DNA from: JAEMQF01 sp031396305
GTDB taxonomy: Bacteria; Pseudomonadota; Gammaproteobacteria; Burkholderiales; Burkholderiaceae_C
NCBI GenBank assembly: GCA_031396305.1
Contig: JANNKM010000103.1
Location: 1 to 5,950 of the forward strand
Direction of reading: 5' to 3'
DNA: 5,950 nt
Shown: positions 1 through 5,283 of the stretch, one piece after another
Numbering within the stretch: the stretch's first letter is position 1
Layout: the number at the start of each line of letters is the position of its first letter
Notes under the pieces: model-generated
Told to the model about the DNA's origin: nothing
What the model saw: only the letters and a program-made list of their open reading frames with translations
The model's database searches: none
Made by a program: the position numbers and the translations under genes

Positions 1-332
1 CCTTCGCCGTCGAACATGTCGCCCTGCAGGCGGCCATCGGCGGCGCGGCGCACCGCGTTGCACGAGCCGGCGATCTGCACCGTCGGCGTGGCTTCGTCGA
101 GCAGCCCCACGGTGACCACCTTGTGCGGCATCGTGATCAACGCGCCCTTGATGTTCTCAAGCCTGAAGACGGCTTTCAGGAGGGCTGGAAAAGCCTCCGG
201 GCGACAACCCATCGGCACCACGACGGCATCGATGCCGGCCTGCTCGAAATAGGGGTTGTAGATCATCGGCGACTTGAACGTGTGCGTCGGGAAGCCGATG
301 TGCGCAATCAGCGCGGTCGTTCCGGTAATCAT
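1..332 (-). CDS. AroE-like shikimate/quinate dehydrogenase, N-terminal part (runs off window)
   Basis: The first 110 residues of a shikimate dehydrogenase family protein are present; the Rossmann NAD(P)-binding half lies beyond base 1. The family reversibly oxidises shikimate or quinate at C3 in the cytoplasm. Seen: the substrate-domain start (GFPTHTFKSP, residues 13-22), LITMPHK (65-71) with catalytic Lys71, GSCNAV (89-94) with Asn92, and GDMFDG (104-109) with Asp108. The Lys-Asp spacing of 37 equals that of E. coli AroE (Lys65/Asp102). The usual HSxSP motif reads TFKSP, so the position of E. coli Ser14 is Phe19, while Ser21 matches Ser16. The NTDG motif reads MFDG. The ATG at 332 is preceded by GGAGA at 339-343 and lies 48 bases after the aroQ stop. 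Family membership is secure. Whether it makes shikimate biosynthetically or is a catabolic quinate/shikimate dehydrogenase cannot be settled; the TRAP and aroQ context favours catabolism. No symbol is given because aroE may be misleading. Confidence 0.85.
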   Translation of the reverse strand, partial: MITGTTALIAHIGFPTHTFKSPMIYNPYFEQAGIDAVVVPMGCRPEAFPALLKAVFRLENIKGALITMPHKVVTVGLLDEATPTVQIAGSCNAVRRAADGRLQGDMFDGE

Positions 333-380
333 CGCAAGTCTCCGCGGCGGTGAGGGTGGTGGTGGTCGCAGGGGCGCCGA

Positions 381-824
381 TCAGGTGGCGCCACGCGCGG
401 CAGACACCGCGGCGCGCAGCGCGAGCAAATAGCTGTCGACGCCGAAGCCGCAAATCTGGCCCTTCACGATCTCGGCGAATACCGAGACATGACGGAACGC
501 TTCGCGCGCGTGGATGTTCGACATGTGCAGCTCGACCACCGGGCAAGTGAGGATCGCCAGCGCGTCGCGGATGCCGTAGCTGTAGTGGGTCCACGCGCCG
601 GCGTTGATCAGCACCGCGTCCTTGCGCTCGGAATAGGCCTGGTGGATGCGCTCGCACATCGCGCTTTCGCTGTTCGTCTGGAAACTCTCGACCTCGGCAC
701 CGAGTTCCTTGCCCAGCGCCTGCAGTTGCGCATCGATCTGCGCCAGCGTGACGGTTCCGTACTGCTTCGGGTCGCGCTTGCCGAACATGTTGTGGTTGAT
801 GCCGTGCAGCATGAGTATCTTCAT
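381..824 (-). CDS. aroQ: Type II 3-dehydroquinate dehydratase
   Basis: A 147-residue cytoplasmic enzyme predicted to interconvert 3-dehydroquinate and 3-dehydroshikimate, a step shared by aromatic amino acid synthesis and quinate breakdown. The length is normal for the type II (AroQ, usually dodecameric) family. Active-site elements are all visible: Asn10, the flexible-lid Arg17 and Tyr22 in GKRDPKQYG (15-23), NAGAWTH (74-80) with Asn74 and the catalytic His80, and VELHMSNIHAREAFRH (97-112) with Glu98, His100, Arg107 and Arg111. Departures from the usual pattern are GINHN in place of GPNLN (8-12), SYGIRD in place of SVALRD (82-87), and TNSES in place of the common SNHEG (50-54). The ATG at 824 follows GAGGA at 833-837. 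It sits 183 bases after dctP and 48 bases before the AroE-like gene. The family call is strong; the altered loops suggest a paralogue specialised for catabolism, though a housekeeping enzyme is not excluded. Confidence 0.9.
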   Translation of the reverse strand: MKILMLHGINHNMFGKRDPKQYGTVTLAQIDAQLQALGKELGAEVESFQTNSESAMCERIHQAYSERKDAVLINAGAWTHYSYGIRDALAILTCPVVELHMSNIHAREAFRHVSVFAEIVKGQICGFGVDSYLLALRAAVSAARGAT

Positions 825-881
825 GGCTCGAGTCCTCGCAGAAAATTCGAAGGCCGTTTGATCGTCGTGCCCGGATTCGTG

Positions 882-911
882 GCAGCGCCTTCGCTTCGGC
901 CACGGCGCTGC
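882..911 (-). repeat. Perfect 8-bp inverted repeat, 14-base loop
   Basis: GCAGCGCC (882-889) and GGCGCTGC (904-911) are exact reverse complements separated by 14 bases. In the transcript this would form an 8-bp all-G/C-rich stem about 57 bases ahead of the aroQ start. No T-run follows, so it is not a typical intrinsic terminator. It could be an mRNA-stabilising or attenuating stem, a protein-binding site, or chance in GC-rich DNA. Confidence 0.4.
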
Positions 912-960
912 AGGTCGTCCACGGTCACAGGGCTGCTGAGCCAGATGCGGTCGGTCAGGC

Positions 961-979
961 CCGCCACTGCCCAGTGCGG
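961..979 (-). repeat. Hairpin just downstream of dctP
   Basis: CCGC (961-964) pairs with GCGG (976-979) and ACT (966-968) with AGT (973-975), leaving one bulged C (965) and a 4-base loop. The stem begins 28 bases after the dctP stop codon. No T-tract follows in the transcript direction. Stems at this position behind binding-protein genes can protect the upstream message from 3' decay, which would raise DctP over downstream products; that role is inferred here. Confidence 0.4.
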
Positions 980-1007
980 CAGGCGGCGGTTTCCAGAGTT
1001 GGCGTTC

Positions 1008-2024
1008 CTACCGCACCTTGGCCAATTCGGCCTGCAGTTCTGCGACTGTGCTACCGATCGCAGCGCCGTGTTTGTCGACGACGGGCTTGAGCTTGTCGCG
1101 CAGCTTGGCCTGTTCGGCGGGCGAGAACTCGGTCACCTGCATGCCGGCCTTCTTCAACTCGGCGAGGTCGGTCGCGGCCTTGTCGCGGTTGACCTGGCGC
1201 TGGAACTTGGAGGCTTCCGCGGCGGCGTCCTGGAGGACCTTCTTCTCGGCGGCGCTCAAGGTGTCCCACACCTTTTTGCTGAAGATCAGCGACTGCGGGT
1301 TGTACTGGTGGTTCGTCACCGCCAGGTTCTTCTGCACCTCGAAAAACTTGTTCGCGAGGATCACGCTCAATGGGTTCTCCTGCCCGTCGATCGCCTTTTG
1401 TTCCAGCCCGGCGTAGACCTCGGGGAAGGCCATCGGCGTGGGGTTGGCGCCGAGCGCCTTGACCCAATCGACGTTGATCGCATTGGGGATCACGCGCAGC
1501 TTCAGGCCGGCGATGTCTTCCACGGTATTGATCGGCCTCTTGCTGTTCGTGAGGTTGCGAAAGCCCAGCTCGAAATAGGCCAGGCCGACGATGCCCTTGT
1601 CGGCCAGCATCGCGTGCATCTTCTGGCCGAAGGCGCCGTCAACCACCGCATCGGCTTCCTTGGCACTGGCGAACATGAAGGGGAAGTCGTAGACCTCGAA
1701 GGGTTTGACCTGCGAGGCCAGGATGCCCGAGTTCAACAACACGAATTCAATCGTGCCGCCCTGCAACGCCGACACGTTGGGGGCGTCGCCGCCCAGCGTG
1801 CCGCCGGGGAAGATGTTGACTTTCATCTTGCCGCCGCTCTTGGCACCGACGAGTTCGGAGAACTTCTCGGCGCCGGTGGCCAGCGGGTGGCCCTTCGGGT
1901 TCTGCAGCGCGAGCTTGAAGGTGCGTTCCTTGACGTCCTGCGCCTGCGCCGCGACAAACGGCATCATGGCGGCGAATGCGGCAACATGCACCACGACGAG
2001 TGCGCGGCGGGTCATACGGATCAT
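1008..2024 (-). CDS. dctP: TRAP transporter substrate-binding protein, DctP family
   Basis: A 338-residue periplasmic binding protein that captures an organic acid and hands it to the DctQM permease. Residues 1-28 form a Sec signal peptide: a basic start (MIRMTRR), a hydrophobic core, and an AQA cleavage motif at 26-28 before Gln29-Asp30. Family marks are FPGGTLGGD (72-80), GFRNLTN (154-160), GLKLRVIP (173-180), GANPTPMAFPEVY (192-204) and DGQENP (213-218). Arg156, Arg177 and Asn217 match in spacing the ligand-contacting Arg127, Arg147 and Asn187 of the sialic acid protein SiaP; Arg177 corresponds to the arginine that salt-bridges the ligand carboxylate, so a carboxylated ligand is expected. 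The ATG at 2024 is set by AGGAGA at 2031-2036; an in-frame ATG three codons later lacks such spacing. The reading frame stays open far upstream inside dctM, but that part is not coding. It ends in TAG. Substrate identity is unknown; the neighbouring aroQ and AroE-like genes suggest a quinate/shikimate-like acid. Confidence 0.93.
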   Translation of the reverse strand: MIRMTRRALVVVHVAAFAAMMPFVAAQAQDVKERTFKLALQNPKGHPLATGAEKFSELVGAKSGGKMKVNIFPGGTLGGDAPNVSALQGGTIEFVLLNSGILASQVKPFEVYDFPFMFASAKEADAVVDGAFGQKMHAMLADKGIVGLAYFELGFRNLTNSKRPINTVEDIAGLKLRVIPNAINVDWVKALGANPTPMAFPEVYAGLEQKAIDGQENPLSVILANKFFEVQKNLAVTNHQYNPQSLIFSKKVWDTLSAAEKKVLQDAAAEASKFQRQVNRDKAATDLAELKKAGMQVTEFSPAEQAKLRDKLKPVVDKHGAAIGSTVAELQAELAKVR

Positions 2025-2030
2025 GGTTTG

Positions 2031-2036
2031 TCTCCT
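2031..2036 (-). promoter_or_regulatory. Ribosome-binding site of dctP
   Basis: AGGAGA lies 6 bases ahead of the ATG at 2024 and fixes this start even though the frame continues open upstream through dctM. Nearly the same leader (CAGGAGACA) precedes dctQ. Confidence 0.75.
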
Positions 2037-2071
2037 GGACAAGAGTTGAAAAAAGCCGTGCGCATCATGCC

Positions 2072-3352
2072 TCAGCCCCCAAACCACTTGGCCGGCACCG
2101 TGACGAGTTGAGGGAAAAGGACCATCAGGAACAGGATCACGAACTCGGCCAGCATGAAGGGCAGCACGCCTTTCGTGACCTGGTCGATCTTCATGCGCCC
2201 GACTCCGGCCACGACGTTGAGCACGGTACCCACCGGCGGTGTGACCAAGCCGATCGAGTTGTTGATGATGAACAGCACGCCGAAGTAGATCGGGTCGATC
2301 CCGGCTTGCTTGACGATCGGCATCAGCACCGGCGTGAGGATCAGGATCGTCGGCGTCATGTCCATCGCCGTGCCCACCAGCATGCACAGCACCATGATCG
2401 CGATCAGCAGCAGCGTCTGGTTGTCCATGAAGGGCTTGAGCAGCGTCACCACCTGGTCGGGGATCTGCGCCACCGTGATCAGCCAAGCCGACACCAGCGC
2501 CGCGGCGACCAGGAACATGATCACCGAGGTCGTCTTGGCGGCGGTGACGAACACCGCGTACAACTGGTTGAGATGGAGTTCGCGGTAGATCACGGTCGAA
2601 ACGAACAGCGCATAGACCGCCGCGACGACCGCCGCTTCGGTGGGCGTGAAAATGCCGAAGCGCAGGCCGACCAGGATGATCACCGGCAGCATCAGCGCCC
2701 AGGTCGCGTCGCGTGCCGCCTGCCACACCTCGGCGCCGGACTTGCGCGGCGGCGGTGTGAGCTTCTCCTTGCGCACCAGGATCATCCAGGTGATCCACAG
2801 CGACGCGCCGATCAGGATGCCAGGGAAGATGCCGGCCAGGAACAATTTGGAGATCGAAACGTTGGCGGCGACGCCAAAGATGACGAAACCGATCGAGGGC
2901 GGAATCACCGGACCGATCACCCCCGACGCGGCGATCAAGCCGGCCGAGCGCGCCTTGTCGTGGCCGGCAGCGACCATCATCGGCAGCAGCAGCGCCGTCA
3001 GCGCCGCCGCATCCGCCACCGCCGAGCCCGACAGGGCCGACAGCAGGATCGCCGCGACGATGGCCACGTAGCCCAGGCCGCCCTTGACGTGGCCCACCAG
3101 CGCGAGCGCGAAGTTGACGATGCGCTGGCTCAAGCCCCCGACGTTCATGATCTCGCCGGCGAGCATGAAGAACGGCACCGCCAACAGCGGAAAGCTGTCG
3201 GCACCGTTGATCAGGTTCTGCGCCAGGATCTGCGCGTCGAACAGGTCGAGGTGCCACATCAGCGCGACACCGCAGGCGAGCAACGCGTAGGCGATGGGAA
3301 TTCCCAGCGCCATGGCACCGATCAGGGCGCCGAGGAAGATCGCGACAGTCAT
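2072..3352 (-). CDS. dctM: TRAP transporter large permease, DctM family
   Basis: A 426-residue inner-membrane protein, the usual DctM length, almost wholly hydrophobic and expected to have about 12 membrane segments. It is the ion-coupled (normally Na+) transport subunit. Visible family signatures are PFFMLAGEIMNVGGLSQRI near residues 60-78, LSALSGSAVADAAALTALL near 104-122, GVIGPVIPPSIGFVIFG near 143-159, and the second-half repeat with NNSIGLVTPPVGTVLNVVAG, reflecting the inverted-repeat transporter fold. The ATG at 3352 overlaps the dctQ stop as ATGA, implying translational coupling; GGAGG at 3362-3366 lies inside the dctQ end. dctP follows after 47 bases. Nothing is truncated. The subunit itself does not reveal the substrate. 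Confidence 0.95.
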   Translation of the reverse strand: MTVAIFLGALIGAMALGIPIAYALLACGVALMWHLDLFDAQILAQNLINGADSFPLLAVPFFMLAGEIMNVGGLSQRIVNFALALVGHVKGGLGYVAIVAAILLSALSGSAVADAAALTALLLPMMVAAGHDKARSAGLIAASGVIGPVIPPSIGFVIFGVAANVSISKLFLAGIFPGILIGASLWITWMILVRKEKLTPPPRKSGAEVWQAARDATWALMLPVIILVGLRFGIFTPTEAAVVAAVYALFVSTVIYRELHLNQLYAVFVTAAKTTSVIMFLVAAALVSAWLITVAQIPDQVVTLLKPFMDNQTLLLIAIMVLCMLVGTAMDMTPTILILTPVLMPIVKQAGIDPIYFGVLFIINNSIGLVTPPVGTVLNVVAGVGRMKIDQVTKGVLPFMLAEFVILFLMVLFPQLVTVPAKWFGG

Positions 3353-3945
3353 GGCTTCTTCCCTCCGGGGCCTTGCATGTGTGCCGGGATGTCGGCGTGG
3401 TCGTGCGCGAGTTCGGCCTGCAGGGCCTCGAGTTCGGCGGCTTCTTCCGACTCCTTGACCATCACCAGATCCTTGTCGCTGAGCTGGCCGCTCAGCGCCA
3501 GCCAGAGCTCATACACCAGGAATATCCCCGCCGAGACCGAAAAAACCACGCCGGCAGAGTAGAAGATCGCCATCGACGCGCCGGTGACCGGGGCCTCGAC
3601 GTCGTAGTTGATCCTGGCCTGCTGCAGGCTGCCGGAAAAGATCAGCCAGGTGAAATAGATCATCAGTACATGGCCGACGACGAGCAGAGCCTTCTTGCCG
3701 CCCGTGGGCAGGCGCGACACCAGCATGTCGCTGCCCAGGTGGGCATGCTCCTTGAGCGCGACGATGGCGCCCAGGAACGTCATCCACACGAACAGCCAGC
3801 GGCTCACCTCTTCGCTCACGGTGATCCCCGAATTGAAGGCGTAGCGCAGCACCACGTTGCCGAACACCAGCACCACCATGATGGCCAGCGCAAGCGCCAT
3901 CATGGCGTCGAGAAGACGGCAATAGCCGTCGAGCAGTCGGTTCAC
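3349..3945 (-). CDS. dctQ: TRAP transporter small permease, DctQ family
   Basis: A 198-residue inner-membrane subunit that pairs with DctM. Four hydrophobic segments are visible at about residues 14-36, 50-64, 86-106 and 126-151. The DctQ signature is clear: NVVLRYAFNSGITVSEEVSR (30-49) followed by WLFVWMTFLGA (50-60). After the last segment there is a charged, Glu/Ala-rich tail of about 45 residues (154-198), probably helical and cytoplasmic, ending Gly/Lys/Pro-rich; this makes the protein somewhat longer than many DctQs. The start is GTG at 3945, the only sensible choice because AGGAGA (3952-3957) sits 6 bases upstream and the signature begins soon after. Its stop overlaps the dctM ATG by four bases. 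It is the first gene of the QMP-aroQ-AroE-like set, so the operon promoter is expected in 3946-4116. Confidence 0.93.
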   Translation of the reverse strand: MNRLLDGYCRLLDAMMALALAIMVVLVFGNVVLRYAFNSGITVSEEVSRWLFVWMTFLGAIVALKEHAHLGSDMLVSRLPTGGKKALLVVGHVLMIYFTWLIFSGSLQQARINYDVEAPVTGASMAIFYSAGVVFSVSAGIFLVYELWLALSGQLSDKDLVMVKESEEAAELEALQAELAHDHADIPAHMQGPGGKKP

Positions 3946-3951
3946 GTTGTG

Positions 3952-3957
3952 TCTCCT
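3952..3957 (-). promoter_or_regulatory. Ribosome-binding site fixing the GTG start of dctQ
   Basis: AGGAGA is spaced 6 bases from GTG at 3945, with no competing ATG in frame before the DctQ signature. It supports GTG initiation. Confidence 0.75.
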
Positions 3958-4063
3958 GCTGTTGTCGTGCGTTGCCGGAAGAGTTCGCCGGGACCGTCGG
4001 TACGCGAATTTGAACCGGACCGCCAGCGTCTTGACAGGTGGGTTTCCCTCATCGCAGCGCGCA

Positions 4064-4096
4064 CCGCGGCGCGACGAATGGCTTCGCGGGCCGCGG
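4064..4096 (-). terminator. GC-rich hairpin downstream of the GYD gene, possible terminator
   Basis: CCGCGG occurs at both ends (4064-4069 and 4091-4096) and is self-complementary. Inside it, C4070 pairs with G4088 and GCGA (4071-4074) with TCGC (4084-4087), giving an 11-bp stem with a 2-base bulge and a 9-base loop. It starts 20 bases after the GYD stop. No T-run follows in the minus direction, so classic intrinsic termination is not supported. A processing or pause stem is equally possible. Confidence 0.35.
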
Positions 4097-4116
4097 CGGT
4101 GCCGCAGGGGCAGCGG

Positions 4117-4410
4117 TCAGGGCAGACCAGCAAGAATGGCCTCCATCTCCTTTTCGCCAAAGCCGCGCAGCGTCGTCGTGCGCAGGTTGCCCTGCAGGGC
4201 CAGGGCGAGGGCGGCCTTCGTCAATGTCTCATCGTCCGGCGCCTCCACCGTCAGCACAACGTCGTATTGACCCAGTGTAAAAATCCACTCGCGGGCGTTC
4301 ACCCCCATCGCGGCGAAAAGTTCGCGCGCGAGACGCGAACGCTTGACGGTGTCCTTGACGTTACGAACACCCTGGTCGGTCCAGTTGCCCAACATTACGT
4401 ACTTGCTCAT
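4117..4410 (-). CDS. GYD-domain protein (small, function unknown)
   Basis: A 97-residue soluble protein that fits the GYD family (small ferredoxin-like alpha/beta domain, no established biochemical role). Seen: the opening YVMLGNWTDQGVRNVKDTVKR (4-24, typical of the family's first strand and helix), TLGQYDVVLTVEAPDDE (45-61), in which GQYD replaces the naming GYD-type motif, and the final GNLRTTTLRGF (74-84). There is no signal peptide or membrane segment. The ATG at 4410 is chosen over one seven codons upstream because AAGGAG (4418-4423) sits 7 bases before it; the upstream ATG has no comparable site and the domain begins right after Met-Ser-Lys. It lies 72 bases after the crotonase stop, in the same direction, and could be co-transcribed with phaC and the hydratase or have its own promoter. 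Nothing here reveals its partner. Confidence 0.85.
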   Translation of the reverse strand: MSKYVMLGNWTDQGVRNVKDTVKRSRLARELFAAMGVNAREWIFTLGQYDVVLTVEAPDDETLTKAALALALQGNLRTTTLRGFGEKEMEAILAGLP

Positions 4411-4417
4411 GTCCACT

Positions 4418-4423
4418 CTCCTT
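4418..4423 (-). promoter_or_regulatory. Ribosome-binding site deciding the GYD gene start
   Basis: AAGGAG, 7 bases ahead of the ATG at 4410. It selects this ATG over the in-frame ATG at 4431. Confidence 0.75.
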
Positions 4424-4482
4424 TGCAACACTCAATGAACTCGCAGCCGACTTGCATACCCCCATCGGCGTCCCGGCTCGAG

Positions 4483-5283
4483 TCAGCGATGCTGGAACGC
4501 GGGCTTGCGCTTCGCGAGGAAGGCAGCCATGCCCTCTTGCTGGTCCGCGGTGCCGAACAGCGAATGAAATAGGCGCCGCTCGAAGCGAACGCCCTCGCCG
4601 AGTGGCGCCTCGAACGCGCGATTCACCGCCTCCTTGGCCATCATCACGCTGGGCAAGCTCAGGCTGCAGATCACCGCGGCGGCGGCGAGCGCCTCGTCCA
4701 TCAGCTTGTCCGCCGGCACGACGCGGGAGACGAGCCCGGCCCGTTCGGCCTCATTGGCGTCGATCAGGCGCGACGTCAGCACCATGTCCATCGCCTTTGC
4801 CTTGCCCACCGCGCGCGGCAGGCGCTGCGTGCCGCCCGCACCGGGAATGATGCCGAGCTTGATTTCGGGCTGGCCGAACTTCGCGGTCACGGCAGCGATG
4901 ACGAAGTCGCACATCATCGCCAGCTCGCAACCACCGCCGAGCGCGAAGCCGGCCACTGCGGCGATCACCGGCTTGCGAATCGTCGTCACGGTTTCCCAGT
5001 TGCGGGTGATGTAGCCCGTCTTGTAGACGTGCATGTGATCGAAGCTCGCCATGGCCGAGATGTCGGCGCCGGCAGCAAAGGCCTTCTCGCTGCCGGTGAC
5101 GACGATGCAGCCGATGTTGTCGTCGGCATCAAAGGCTTTCAGCGCCGCGCCCAGGTCGTCCATCAACGCATCATTCAGCGCGTTGAGCTGCTTCGGACGG
5201 TTCAGCGTGATGACGCCGGTGCGCAACGCGACCTTGCTGCCGCTGTCACCATGCTCGGCAGTGAGGATGTTGTCGTAGTTCAT
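4483..5283 (-). CDS. Enoyl-CoA hydratase (crotonase family)
   Basis: A 266-residue cytoplasmic enzyme predicted to hydrate trans-2-enoyl-CoA to 3-hydroxyacyl-CoA in beta-oxidation. The oxyanion-hole segments are present: KAFAAGADI (67-75) and GFALGGGCELAM (112-123). Both catalytic glutamates of the mitochondrial short-chain hydratase are kept: Glu120 in GGGCELAM and Glu140 in FGQPEIKLG, 20 residues apart as for rat Glu144/Glu164. PGAGGTQRLPRAVGKAKAM and the C-terminal EGMAAFLAKRKPAF also follow that subfamily, so (S)-3-hydroxyacyl-CoA is the expected product. A few extra residues lie near the N-terminus (about 12-23). The ATG at 5283 overlaps the phaC stop (ATGA); the frame is open further upstream, but that part is antisense-free phaC in another frame and not coding. 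No strong ribosome site is visible, consistent with translational coupling. The link to PhaC suggests a fatty acid or 3-hydroxybutyrate metabolism role; exact substrate chain length is unknown. Confidence 0.92.
   Translation of the reverse strand: MNYDNILTAEHGDSGSKVALRTGVITLNRPKQLNALNDALMDDLGAALKAFDADDNIGCIVVTGSEKAFAAGADISAMASFDHMHVYKTGYITRNWETVTTIRKPVIAAVAGFALGGGCELAMMCDFVIAAVTAKFGQPEIKLGIIPGAGGTQRLPRAVGKAKAMDMVLTSRLIDANEAERAGLVSRVVPADKLMDEALAAAAVICSLSLPSVMMAKEAVNRAFEAPLGEGVRFERRLFHSLFGTADQQEGMAAFLAKRKPAFQHR

Larger units (their letters stand above)
825..1007 (-). other. dctP-aroQ intergenic spacer with two inverted repeats
   Basis: This 183-base spacer holds no convincing gene. It contains two hairpin-forming sequences (961-979 and 882-911, listed separately). 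I saw no clear -10/-35 pair for aroQ; the only A/T-rich patch (about 842-850) lacks a matching upstream box. The spacer is much longer than the other gaps in the cluster, so aroQ could be regulated apart from the transporter, but this is inference. Confidence 0.5.
3946..4116 (-). promoter_or_regulatory. Intergenic region, probable TRAP operon promoter and leader
   Basis: This 171-base gap separates the GYD gene from dctQ and is the most likely place for a promoter of the dctQMP-aroQ operon. It contains a strong hairpin (4064-4096), a short near-palindrome ACCGTCGGT (3993-4001), and two copies of GGACCG (3991-3996 and 4017-4022). No sigma70 -35/-10 pair of good quality was found on the minus strand, and a loosely sigma54-like GG...CA arrangement lacks the required GC. 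The promoter role is inferred from position only. Confidence 0.35.

Noticed and set aside
157..903. Minus-strand open frame of 248 codons covering aroQ
   Set aside because: It is in a different frame from the clear AroQ reading frame and shows only Arg/Ala-rich sequence.
489..2111. Long plus-strand open frame (540 codons) opposite aroQ and dctP
   Set aside because: It spans two well-supported minus-strand genes and the spacer, and its translation is His/Arg/Gly/Val-rich without domain signatures, as expected for an antisense frame in GC-rich DNA.
2025..3257. In-frame upstream extension of dctP to give a 749-residue protein
   Set aside because: The added part reads through dctM in another frame and is low-complexity Arg/Gly/Ala. 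The signal peptide and AGGAGA site place the true start at 2024.
1976..3562. Long plus-strand open frame (528 codons) opposite dctM
   Set aside because: The product is an extreme Arg/His/Asp/Gln-rich sequence typical of the complement of a hydrophobic membrane protein; dctM is unmistakable on the other strand.
4005..4030. Sigma54-like promoter before dctQ (TGGC...TTCA on the minus strand)
   Set aside because: The GG element is followed at the right distance by CA rather than the required GC, so the match is too poor to claim.
4031..4060. TTGACA on the plus strand as a -35 box of a divergent promoter
   Set aside because: No -10-like sequence occurs at the correct spacing and there is no plus-strand gene downstream.
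4411..4482. Promoter or terminator between the hydratase and GYD genes
   Set aside because: Apart from the ribosome-binding site, the 72-base gap shows no convincing stem with a T-run and no -35/-10 pair.
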